Source of the DNA: Candidatus Bathyarchaeota archaeon
GTDB taxonomy: Archaea > Thermoproteota > Bathyarchaeia > Bathyarchaeales > Bathycorpusculaceae
Assembly: GCA_003601785.1 (NCBI GenBank)
Contig: PIYA01000040.1
Location: forward strand, 1 to 7,549
Direction: 5' to 3'
DNA: 7,549 bases
Below, in pieces: positions 1 to 5,382 of this stretch (position 1 is the stretch's first letter; each line of letters starts with the position of its first letter). The notes beneath the pieces are model-generated. The model ran no database searches. It worked only from the letters and a program-made list of their open reading frames with translations, and was not told the origin of the DNA. Position numbers and translations under genes: made by a program.

Positions 1-192
1 AACCACAGATGGTGCAAACCAATCGACGACAAAGTTTCCAACAAGGAAGCTGTTAAGGAGTTTCACGAAAAGGTTGAACCTCAACAAGACGCTGTCAGCA
101 TAGTGATCGAGAACGACATGCCTGACTGCATAGCCTGCAGAACATGTGAGGCTGTCTGTCCAAACCAAGCGATTACGATTAAAGAGGAATAA
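1..192 (+). CDS. [4Fe-4S] ferredoxin-type protein, C-terminal fragment (5' end outside window)
   Basis: Frame 1 is open from the left edge to a TAA stop at 190-192 and encodes the last 63 residues of a protein. Near its end is a full cluster-binding motif, C-x2-C-x2-C-x3-C-P (visible residues 43, 46, 49, 53), followed by the short strand NQAITIKEE with which ferredoxin domains usually close. A further Cys lies at residue 5 in WCKP; it could belong to an upstream cluster or another motif, but this cannot be decided from the fragment. The role is therefore electron transfer, either as a free ferredoxin or as a domain of a larger oxidoreductase. The gene converges on the minus-strand Fe-S subunit, with 24 bases between the two stops. 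The fold class is fairly certain; the specific identity is unknown. Confidence 0.75.
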   Translation, partial: NHRWCKPIDDKVSNKEAVKEFHEKVEPQQDAVSIVIENDMPDCIACRTCEAVCPNQAITIKEE

Positions 193-197
193 GCTAA

Positions 198-216
198 AGC
201 TTAGAAAAAATGGAGT
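198..216 (-). terminator. Possible oligo-T terminator of the aldehyde oxidoreductase operon
   Basis: Just after the TAA of the minus-strand Fe-S subunit, the minus strand carries a run of six T (plus-strand A at 205-210). Archaeal intrinsic termination relies mainly on oligo-T tracts. A short inverted repeat, TAAGCT-AA-AGCTTA at 190-203, overlaps the stop of the convergent gene, but its 2-base loop is too small for a normal hairpin. The call rests on the T tract and its position only. Confidence 0.35.
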
Positions 217-723
217 TTAAGTGACTGGCGTCGTCTTCAAGGCTTCCTGGAAAAGCTTCTTCACGGCTGTAATCCTCGCCTTCTGTGCTAGAGTGTCCGC
301 TGTAACCAAGTCTAAGGCTTCCTCAGGACACCATTTGACACATTGAGGCTCGCCTAGTTCTTGGCATAAGTCGCAAACGAAGACCTTCTTTGTGTCTGGG
401 TGAAGCATTATAGCGCCGTAATCACAAGCCTCTATACACCATCCGCACCCGTCGCACTTGTCCTCATCAACCAGAATGACGCCGTTTTCCTCAGATTGCG
501 TCAGAGCTTTCCTCGGACAAGCAGCAACACATGGGGCATCCTCACAGAGTCTGCATGTGACAGCCAAGTTTATGAGCTGATTTATTCTAACAACCCTTAT
601 TCTTGATTTTAACGGGTTGAAGACTCCCTCTTTGGTCATTGAACAGATGTACTCGCAGACTTGGCATCCTACACATTTTTCCGGGTCAGCCGCAACGAAT
701 TTTCTCTCGTGAATTTTCACCAT
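217..723 (-). CDS. Four-cluster [4Fe-4S] electron-transfer subunit partnered with the aldehyde oxidoreductase
   Basis: This 168-residue cytoplasmic protein has 16 cysteines in four groups: C17/20/23/27, C57/60/65/69, C90/93/96/100 and C117/120/128/132. The spacings (x2-x2-x3, x2-x4-x3, x2-x2-x3, x2-x7-x3) are those of the HycB/DmsB/AorB-like family, which carries four [4Fe-4S] clusters and passes electrons between a catalytic subunit and a carrier. It begins two bases after the stop of the aldehyde oxidoreductase gene, and its ribosome binding site GGGAGGAG lies in the last codons of that gene, so the two are very likely translationally coupled and form one complex. Groups I and III lack the proline that commonly follows the last Cys; groups II and IV keep it. 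No signal peptide or membrane segment is visible. Comparable small subunits accompany WOR/AOR enzymes in several anaerobes. The function is secure as an Fe-S subunit; the final electron partner is unknown. Confidence 0.88.
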   Translation of the reverse strand: MVKIHERKFVAADPEKCVGCQVCEYICSMTKEGVFNPLKSRIRVVRINQLINLAVTCRLCEDAPCVAACPRKALTQSEENGVILVDEDKCDGCGWCIEACDYGAIMLHPDTKKVFVCDLCQELGEPQCVKWCPEEALDLVTADTLAQKARITAVKKLFQEALKTTPVT

Positions 724-725
724 CT

Positions 726-2618
726 CTACTCCTCCCTTGGTTTTCCTGCTTTCTTAAGCTTGTTCTCAACGATGTGAATCAAATCATCCATTTCCAACTC
801 TTTCAACTTCTCTATCGTCGGTATGCCATCCTTTGTCCACCCGCGGGCTTCATAATAATCATCCAGCAGAAGGTCTAGCTCTTCTTGACTCACATAGGCT
901 CCCTTTGACGGTCCCTCGTCTGGTACTGGGTGATGCATAACCTTGTATGGCAACGTGTCATCCTTTCTGCTTAAGCCTTCCCTTACATTAAATAATCTGG
1001 CGACGTTGTTTATCCGCTCACCTGAGCGCCTCATATCCTCAGCTGTAACCTCAAAACCCGTGACAAGTCTGTAAAGCTTGGCTATGTCCTCGAATCCGTT
1101 GTAGTACGTGCCTCTTGAGAACTTGCAGATTATCAACGAATCAATTACTGTGTAGAGGTCTTCTCTATCCTTAACCATCTTTCCTCTTCCCTTCTCAGCT
1201 ATGAACCGCTTCGGGTTTCCCTCTTTACCCCAAGTTACGTCAAATCCGTATGCTCCGTGTCTATTGTGGTCTGCACCACGGAAGGAAACCGCGAACCCTA
1301 AAGCCGCTGTTTTCAAGGTTCTGAGGTCGTAACCTGTAACTTCTACACCCTTAATGTGTTGTGCAAACTTCTCCGCGCCTTTACCGATCTTTTCAGCAGC
1401 GACTTTTACACCTTCAGCTAGTAAGTCGCCTATTCCTTCACGTTTACCCATCTTCTCGATGAGCTGAATCAGAGCCTCATGATTGCCAAACCTTGCCTCT
1501 ACCCCGTCAAGGTCTTCCTTTGTTAATATGCCGTTTTCATAACAATCCATCGCAAATGCAACGATTACACCAGCCCCGATCGCGTCGATTCCATAGTGGT
1601 TACAAAGCTCCATGCCTTTTATGACAGCGTCCAAACGGTCTATTCCGCAATATGGTGCCATAGCCCATAATGGCTCATACTCAACTCTGGACATGGCTCC
1701 TTTGTATGGTCCCTCTGGAACAACGCACATGTGTTCGCATCGCATTGCACAGGAGCTACATCCTATGATTTTCGCCACGTAATGCTCGTTCAAGTATTCA
1801 CCGCTAACTTTCTCAGCTGCTTCAAAAGAAGCGTTGTTATAATTTCTTGTAGGCAAGCAAGCTATCTTGTTGTGAACCAAAACGTTCAACGGCGTTCCTA
1901 AAGTTCGATACTTCTGAGTTGCAGGTCCCTTCATTCTTTCATGAAACTCTTTAACAAACTCTAAAAATTCATCTGGCTTAGCCACGGTTACGTCATGTGT
2001 TCCGCGAACAGCAATAGCCTTCAACTTCTTTGAACCCATAACGGCGCCCATCCCAGTTCTTCCAGCAGCCCTAGTTTTATCGTTAATGATGCATGCCAAT
2101 CGAACGAGCTTTTCTCCAGCTGGTCCTATGGCTGCAACGCGGATGTAATAGTCACCCAGCTCCTCCCTTATCATATCCTCTGTTTCAGACGGAGATTTCC
2201 CCATCAGGTGTTTGGCATCTCTTAACTGAACCGTGTCGTCGTCTATCCAGAGGTAAACTGGTTTTTCAGACTTACCCGTGAAAATGACAGCGTCGTATCC
2301 TGCTCTTTTTAGCTCGGTGCCAAAAGAACCGTGAGATTTCGATTCTCCCACACCGAAGCTCTGAGGAGACTTCGAGACAAAGGCATGTCCGTTTCCACCA
2401 GTAGGCCAAACAGTACCTGATATCGGTCCCGTTGTTAAAATCAACGGATTCTCCGGGCTGAAGGGATCTACTCCGGGTTTTGAATAATCCAGAAGCAAAC
2501 GCATGCCAAGTCCTATTCCACCAATGTATTTCTTCGCGTACTCCACGTTCAATGGTTCAACATGTGTTTTCCCCGTCGTTAAATCTACGTGTAACACTCT
2601 TCCAGCGTATCCATGCAA
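726..2618 (-). CDS. aor: Aldehyde ferredoxin oxidoreductase, tungsten/molybdopterin family
   Basis: The enzyme oxidises aldehydes to carboxylic acids (or the reverse) with ferredoxin, using a tungsten bis-pyranopterin and one [4Fe-4S] cluster. The family is clear from the N-terminal GYAGRVLHVDLTTGK, the GPISGT and GGNGHAFVSKSP blocks, and GRTGMGAVMGSKKLKA. Numbered from the TTG at 2633, cluster ligands are C292-x2-C295-x3-C299, with C503 as fourth. Pterin-site segments are DAIG (350-353) and DSLIIC (498-503). E320 in VEYEP and a His in GADHNRHG (456 or 459) match active-site positions of Pyrococcus AOR. The open frame extends to a TTG at 2633 (635 residues), but that TTG overlaps a GGAGGGG ribosome binding site. 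A second TTG at 2618, six A's downstream, gives the typical start M-H-G-Y and 630 residues, a usual length. It is first in an operon with the Fe-S subunit. Substrate cannot be read from sequence. Confidence 0.93.
   Translation of the reverse strand: MHGYAGRVLHVDLTTGKTHVEPLNVEYAKKYIGGIGLGMRLLLDYSKPGVDPFSPENPLILTTGPISGTVWPTGGNGHAFVSKSPQSFGVGESKSHGSFGTELKRAGYDAVIFTGKSEKPVYLWIDDDTVQLRDAKHLMGKSPSETEDMIREELGDYYIRVAAIGPAGEKLVRLACIINDKTRAAGRTGMGAVMGSKKLKAIAVRGTHDVTVAKPDEFLEFVKEFHERMKGPATQKYRTLGTPLNVLVHNKIACLPTRNYNNASFEAAEKVSGEYLNEHYVAKIIGCSSCAMRCEHMCVVPEGPYKGAMSRVEYEPLWAMAPYCGIDRLDAVIKGMELCNHYGIDAIGAGVIVAFAMDCYENGILTKEDLDGVEARFGNHEALIQLIEKMGKREGIGDLLAEGVKVAAEKIGKGAEKFAQHIKGVEVTGYDLRTLKTAALGFAVSFRGADHNRHGAYGFDVTWGKEGNPKRFIAEKGRGKMVKDREDLYTVIDSLIICKFSRGTYYNGFEDIAKLYRLVTGFEVTAEDMRRSGERINNVARLFNVREGLSRKDDTLPYKVMHHPVPDEGPSKGAYVSQEELDLLLDDYYEARGWTKDGIPTIEKLKELEMDDLIHIVENKLKKAGKPREE
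729..736 (-). promoter_or_regulatory. Ribosome binding site of the Fe-S subunit inside the end of the oxidoreductase gene
   Basis: On the minus strand GGGAGGAG is followed by TAG (stop of the upstream gene), two bases, and the ATG of the Fe-S subunit at 723-721. The strong site embedded in the final Arg-Glu-Glu codons supports both the chosen ATG and translational coupling. Confidence 0.75.
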
Positions 2619-2624
2619 TTTTTT

Positions 2625-2631
2625 CCCCTCC
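2625..2631 (-). promoter_or_regulatory. Shine-Dalgarno site deciding the oxidoreductase start
   Basis: GGAGGGG on the minus strand is separated by six A's from the TTG at 2618-2616. The longer reading from TTG 2633 would place the start codon on top of this site, so 2618 is preferred. Confidence 0.65.
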
Positions 2632-2667
2632 AAATTTAGGCGGGGAATTAGGATTTTCCAAGTTTGG

Positions 2668-2676
2668 ATATATTAA
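2668..2676 (-). promoter_or_regulatory. TATA-like promoter element of the oxidoreductase operon
   Basis: The minus strand reads TTAATATAT here. With the usual archaeal spacing of about 25 bases, transcription would start near 2647, giving a leader of roughly 30 bases that contains the GGAGGGG site. The upstream BRE-like bases are only moderately purine-rich. Confidence 0.5.
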
Positions 2677-2788
2677 TGTATCCGTTCAACAACGGCTTCT
2701 TTCATGTTAAATTTAACGCAAAACTCGGCTTTCAACTCGATTGTTTTTGAAACAATTTTTAACATTCAACATTTCCGATAATCGCTTA

Positions 2789-2801
2789 CGAAACTTATTA
2801 A
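2789..2801 (+). promoter_or_regulatory. BRE/TATA-like promoter of the decarboxylase operon
   Basis: CGAAACTTATTAA fits an archaeal BRE (CGAAAC) followed by a TATA-like element. Spacing predicts a start of transcription near 2822-2826, about 27-30 bases before the ATG at 2852. Its position downstream of the TTG at 2741 and overlapping the ATG at 2801 argues that neither is the true start of the first gene. Confidence 0.5.
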
Positions 2802-2851
2802 TGGATGTACTGGGTAATGCATTTCTCCGTGCAGCAACAGAAGGATTAAGG

Positions 2852-3490
2852 ATGTCCTTAGAATTTGGCTTGCTCATGACATTAATCGGTGTGGTAAGCG
2901 TTTTCTCATCTCTAACCGTGGTTGCCCTCACATGCACCCTATTAAAGAAATTCTTCAGAGTAGAAGTAGCTGAAAAACCTGAAACAGTCAAGGAAAAACC
3001 TTCACTGGGAGAAGAGGAAAAAATCAAGCCCGTTAAGGCTGAAGCTAGAACTTTTAGGATTAAACTCGATGGCGAAGAACACGAGGTGAAGGTTGAAGAT
3101 TTAGGAATCATTGGAAAAGACTTCGGAGAAATAGAGCCTCCCCCGGAAATTGGAGAAAAACTCAAGGTAGCCGTTGATGGAACCACATATGAAGTTAAAA
3201 TTGAAGGAGTTAGAGCAAAAACAGCTCCCATAATTAAAAAACCAAGCAGAATCGGTGAAAAAGCCGTTGAGGAAGCGAAATATGTTATAAAAGCGCCCAT
3301 GCAAGGAACAATCGTTAAAGTACCTGTCAAGGTCGGAGACAAAGTTGAAAAGGGAACAGTTGTTCTGGTGTTAGAAACCATGAAAATGGAAAACACCATC
3401 GAGAGTCCAGTTTCAGGAGTTATAAAAACGATAAAAGTTTCAGAGGGTGACTCCGTGAAGACCGACGAAGTTTTAATGGTGATCGACTAA
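2852..3490 (+). CDS. Membrane-anchored OadG-like subunit fused to a biotin carboxyl carrier domain
   Basis: Predicted carrier and membrane-anchor subunit of a sodium-pump oxaloacetate decarboxylase. From the ATG at 2852 (212 residues) the order is: a gamma-subunit-like transmembrane segment at about 5-30 (MSLEFGLLMTLIGVVSVF), a charged linker 36-65, two strand motifs F-x-I-x-L-D-G-x-x-x-E-V (68-81) and L-x-V-x-V-D-G-x-x-Y-E-V (104-117), a spacer, and a biotinyl domain 144-212 with ETMKMEN. The biotinylated lysine would be K178 (codon 3383-3385). In most known systems the biotin domain ends the alpha subunit; here it is on the gamma-like anchor. The frame is open back to a TTG at 2741, but the promoter at 2789-2801 lies inside that extension and family gamma subunits begin close to the membrane helix, so 2852 is chosen, preceded by GAAGGA. 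First gene of a five-gene operon. The domains are secure; the start is moderately so. Confidence 0.82.
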   Translation: MSLEFGLLMTLIGVVSVFSSLTVVALTCTLLKKFFRVEVAEKPETVKEKPSLGEEEKIKPVKAEARTFRIKLDGEEHEVKVEDLGIIGKDFGEIEPPPEIGEKLKVAVDGTTYEVKIEGVRAKTAPIIKKPSRIGEKAVEEAKYVIKAPMQGTIVKVPVKVGDKVEKGTVVLVLETMKMENTIESPVSGVIKTIKVSEGDSVKTDEVLMVID

Positions 3491-3493
3491 ACT

Positions 3494-3500
3494 GGTGATC
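3494..3500 (+). promoter_or_regulatory. Shine-Dalgarno site deciding the start of the small Cys protein
   Basis: GGTGATC is a direct match to part of the archaeal GGAGGTGATC consensus, with AAA and then ATG at 3504. The in-frame GTG at 3495 is part of this site and is therefore not taken as the start. Confidence 0.65.
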
Positions 3501-3503
3501 AAA

Positions 3504-3701
3504 ATGGAAACGCTTAACTTCAAACTATACTGTCGTCACTGCCGTAAAATAGTAAACGTTTACGAGTGCCACAGAGAAGAAAAAGTGCTTCCAGAAATCA
3601 AACCAGAATTCGACCTAATCACCGTTTGCTGCACAGTCTGTAAAAACCCACTAATGAAAATGACCAAGCTTCACAAAAAATTGGGAGAGGACAAACAATG
3701 A
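3504..3701 (+). CDS. Small four-cysteine probable zinc-ribbon protein of the decarboxylase operon
   Basis: This 65-residue soluble protein is not a family I recognise. It has C10-R-H-C13 near the N-terminus and C42-C43-T-V-C46 near the middle, so two C-x2-C knuckles (10/13 and 43/46) about 30 residues apart, the pattern of a zinc ribbon. C22 and H23 are further potential ligands. The C-terminal tail is lysine-rich. No membrane segment or signal peptide is seen. It begins 13 bases after the biotin-carrier gene, and its TGA overlaps the ATG of the next gene (ATGA), so it is made together with the decarboxylase subunits. Klebsiella OadG is reported to bind zinc through its C-terminal part; a stand-alone zinc protein taking that place here is inference only. 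A regulator or redox role is equally possible. Confidence 0.72.
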   Translation: METLNFKLYCRHCRKIVNVYECHREEKVLPEIKPEFDLITVCCTVCKNPLMKMTKLHKKLGEDKQ

Positions 3702-3922
3702 CAGAGAGCATCAGCAAGAAAGAAGCCGCCGCTGTATCAGCTGCAATAGCCGCTTACCTTGCTAAACCACGCTTAACCGAAGAGGTTCTCTCCCCAGCTT
3801 CAGATGTTCAGGGAATTCTTGAGGCTCTACTGGATAAGGTTTCTCAGCTTGAAAGGCGAATGGAAGAGTTAACCGCTAGCGTAAACGAGCTTAAAGAAAA
3901 AGTTGAGCAAACTGGAAGGTGA
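3698..3922 (+). CDS. Small helical coiled-coil protein, possible decarboxylase accessory (delta/epsilon-like) subunit
   Basis: A 74-residue protein in two parts. Residues 7-23 contain KKEAAAVSAAIAAYLAK, an alanine-rich helix resembling the AAIAAYL stretch found in small or gamma-type subunits of biotin-dependent sodium-pump decarboxylases (resemblance recalled, not searched). Residues 41-70 form a clear heptad series (L44, V48, L51, M55, L58, V62, L65, V69), so a coiled coil that should oligomerise. No transmembrane segment, cysteine or catalytic motif is visible. The start ATG overlaps the stop of the preceding gene by four bases, and its own TGA lies inside the ribosome binding site of the alpha subunit, so translation is tightly coupled. 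A structural linker between the biotin carrier and the alpha subunit is a reasonable inference; direct evidence is lacking. Confidence 0.72.
   Translation: MTESISKKEAAAVSAAIAAYLAKPRLTEEVLSPASDVQGILEALLDKVSQLERRMEELTASVNELKEKVEQTGR
3914..3922 (+). promoter_or_regulatory. Shine-Dalgarno site of the alpha subunit
   Basis: GGAAGGTGA precedes the ATG at 3928 by five bases and contains both the stop of the upstream gene and an in-frame GTG at 3919. The spacing supports ATG 3928 over GTG 3919. Confidence 0.65.
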
Positions 3923-3927
3923 AAACC

Positions 3928-5382
3928 ATGGTGCAAATCACAGATTTGATTTTCAGAGACGCCCACCAGTCGCTTCTTGCAACCAGAATGCGAACGGAGG
4001 ACATGCTTCCCATAACTGAAACAATAGACAAAGTGGGATTCTTCGCCTTAGAGGTCTGGGGAGGAGCAACCTTCGACGTCTGTTTACGGTATCTAGCGGA
4101 GGACCCTTGGGAAAGACTGAAGACGCTTAAGGCTCACATGCCGAACACCCCGATGCAGATGCTTGAAAGAGCCATGAACATAGTGGCGTACCGCAACTTC
4201 CCCGACGACATAGTACAGAAATTCATAGAGTACGCTCACAGAGACGGCGTTGACTACTTCAGAATATTCGATGCATTAAACGATTTGAGAAACATGAAAG
4301 TACCTATAGAAACAGCGAAAAATGTTGGCGCCCACGTGCAGGGAAGCCTATGCTACACGATTTCACCGGTACACACGGTGGAGTATTACGTGGAAACCTT
4401 CAAAAAACTCGAAGCCATGGGATGCGATTCACTGTGCATCAAAGACATGGCTGGAATGATCTCACCATCTAAGGCTTATCAAATCATACACGCGTGCAAA
4501 GAGGAAGGAATCAAAGTGCCAATATGCTTACACTCACACACAACCTCTGGCATGACCATGCTTTCCTACATGAAAGCATGTGAGGCAGGCGTGGACATAC
4601 TGGACTCCGCCATATCACCGATATCCGGTGGCGCTGGGCATCCACCAACAGAATCTATCGTAGCAGCCCTGAGGGATACACCTTACGACACTGGCTATGA
4701 TCTAAATCTTCTAATGGAGTGTAGAAGGTATTTCCTAAAAGTTTGGGAGAAATATAGGCATTTGCACAGAGAGCATGCAATGAAGGTTGACCCGTCGGTA
4801 ATTGTGCATCAGATACCAGGTGGGATGCTCTCAAACCTCATAATTCAGCTTGAAAAGTTCGGAGCCATGGACAAGTACTATCAAGTTTTGGAGGAAACTC
4901 ACCATGTTCAGAAAGACCTAGGCTGGCCACCTTTGGTTACTCCGACAAGTCAAATAGTGGGAGTCCAAGCGGTCATGAACGTTCTTTTTGGAAGATACAA
5001 ACGAGTCTTAGAAGAGACTAAAAATTACGTCCGCGGAATGTACGGGAAACCTCCAGCGGAAATCTCAGAAGAAATTTACAAGACGATTTTGGGTTCAAAC
5101 TGGCGTGACGAAATAGTAGACTGTAGACCCGCCGACCTTCTCAAACCCATGTACAAAAAATGCAGGGACGAACTAGAGGATTTGGGATTGCTAACAAAAG
5201 AGGAGGATGTGATCTCTTACGCTATGTTTCCAGAAGAAACAAAGAAGTTTCTGAGCGGTCAAGCGAAGCCGGAGTTCACCTCAGATGAGCTTCCCTTAGA
5301 GGCTGAGATGAGTGGAAGAAGATTCAAGGTAAGCCTCAACGGTGAAGAATACGAAGTGACCATGAGGAAGGCGAAGAAATAA
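3928..5382 (+). CDS. oadA: Oxaloacetate decarboxylase alpha subunit / PycB-type carboxyltransferase, lacking a biotin domain
   Basis: A 484-residue cytoplasmic carboxyltransferase that moves CO2 between oxaloacetate/pyruvate and biotin. The TIM barrel shows R10-D11-AHQS with the metal-ligand Asp, LEVWGGATFD (41-50), the IKDMAG block with the probable carbamylated K172, and metal ligands H202 and H204 in LHSHTTSGM. The C-terminal conserved region has QIPGGMLSNL (295-304), DLGWPPLVTPTSQIVGVQAV (330-349) and CRPADLLKP. The glycine-rich active-site loop reads SGGAGHPPTE (233-242) rather than the TSQP form of pyruvate carboxylases. After about residue 463 comes the strand motif FKVSLNGEEYEV that usually leads into a biotin domain, but the protein ends there; the carrier is encoded upstream. 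Without a biotin carboxylase in view, and with the beta subunit next (TAATG overlap), oxaloacetate decarboxylation is the likeliest role; pyruvate carboxylase subunit B is the alternative. Confidence 0.9.
   Translation: MVQITDLIFRDAHQSLLATRMRTEDMLPITETIDKVGFFALEVWGGATFDVCLRYLAEDPWERLKTLKAHMPNTPMQMLERAMNIVAYRNFPDDIVQKFIEYAHRDGVDYFRIFDALNDLRNMKVPIETAKNVGAHVQGSLCYTISPVHTVEYYVETFKKLEAMGCDSLCIKDMAGMISPSKAYQIIHACKEEGIKVPICLHSHTTSGMTMLSYMKACEAGVDILDSAISPISGGAGHPPTESIVAALRDTPYDTGYDLNLLMECRRYFLKVWEKYRHLHREHAMKVDPSVIVHQIPGGMLSNLIIQLEKFGAMDKYYQVLEETHHVQKDLGWPPLVTPTSQIVGVQAVMNVLFGRYKRVLEETKNYVRGMYGKPPAEISEEIYKTILGSNWRDEIVDCRPADLLKPMYKKCRDELEDLGLLTKEEDVISYAMFPEETKKFLSGQAKPEFTSDELPLEAEMSGRRFKVSLNGEEYEVTMRKAKK

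Larger units (their letters stand above)
2619..2851. promoter_or_regulatory. Divergent control region between the oxidoreductase and decarboxylase operons
   Basis: This AT-rich stretch separates the two operons and contains both putative TATA boxes. Between them are three perfect dyads: CCGTT-CAAC-AACGG (2682-2695), the 12-base palindrome GTTAAATTTAAC (2706-2717), and ATTGTTT-TTG-AAACAAT (2740-2756). The hexamer TTCAAC occurs at 2685, 2731 and 2765. Such symmetry between divergent promoters is what a dimeric regulator's operators would look like, but no regulator gene is in view and short AT-rich palindromes arise by chance. An open frame runs through from a TTG at 2741, but its translation is unlike any family start. 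Confidence 0.45.

Noticed and set aside
190..203. Inverted repeat TAAGCT-AA-AGCTTA as a hairpin terminator
   Set aside because: The two-base loop cannot form a normal hairpin; only the neighbouring oligo-T on the minus strand was kept as weak evidence.
639..878. Plus-strand open frame across the oxidoreductase/Fe-S subunit junction
   Set aside because: Antisense to two convincing coding regions; the translation has no family features.
2741..2851. N-terminal extension of the biotin-carrier gene from TTG 2741 or ATG 2801
   Set aside because: The region contains dyads and a BRE/TATA-like element, the extension does not resemble gamma-subunit starts, and a family-like start exists at 2852 with an upstream GAAGGA.
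2713..3399. Long minus-strand open frame of 228 codons opposite the biotin-carrier gene
   Set aside because: Its translation is rich in Ser/Thr/Phe with no recognisable motif and lies wholly antisense to a gene with clear domains; it reflects the codon bias of the plus strand. It has no ribosome binding site I can see.
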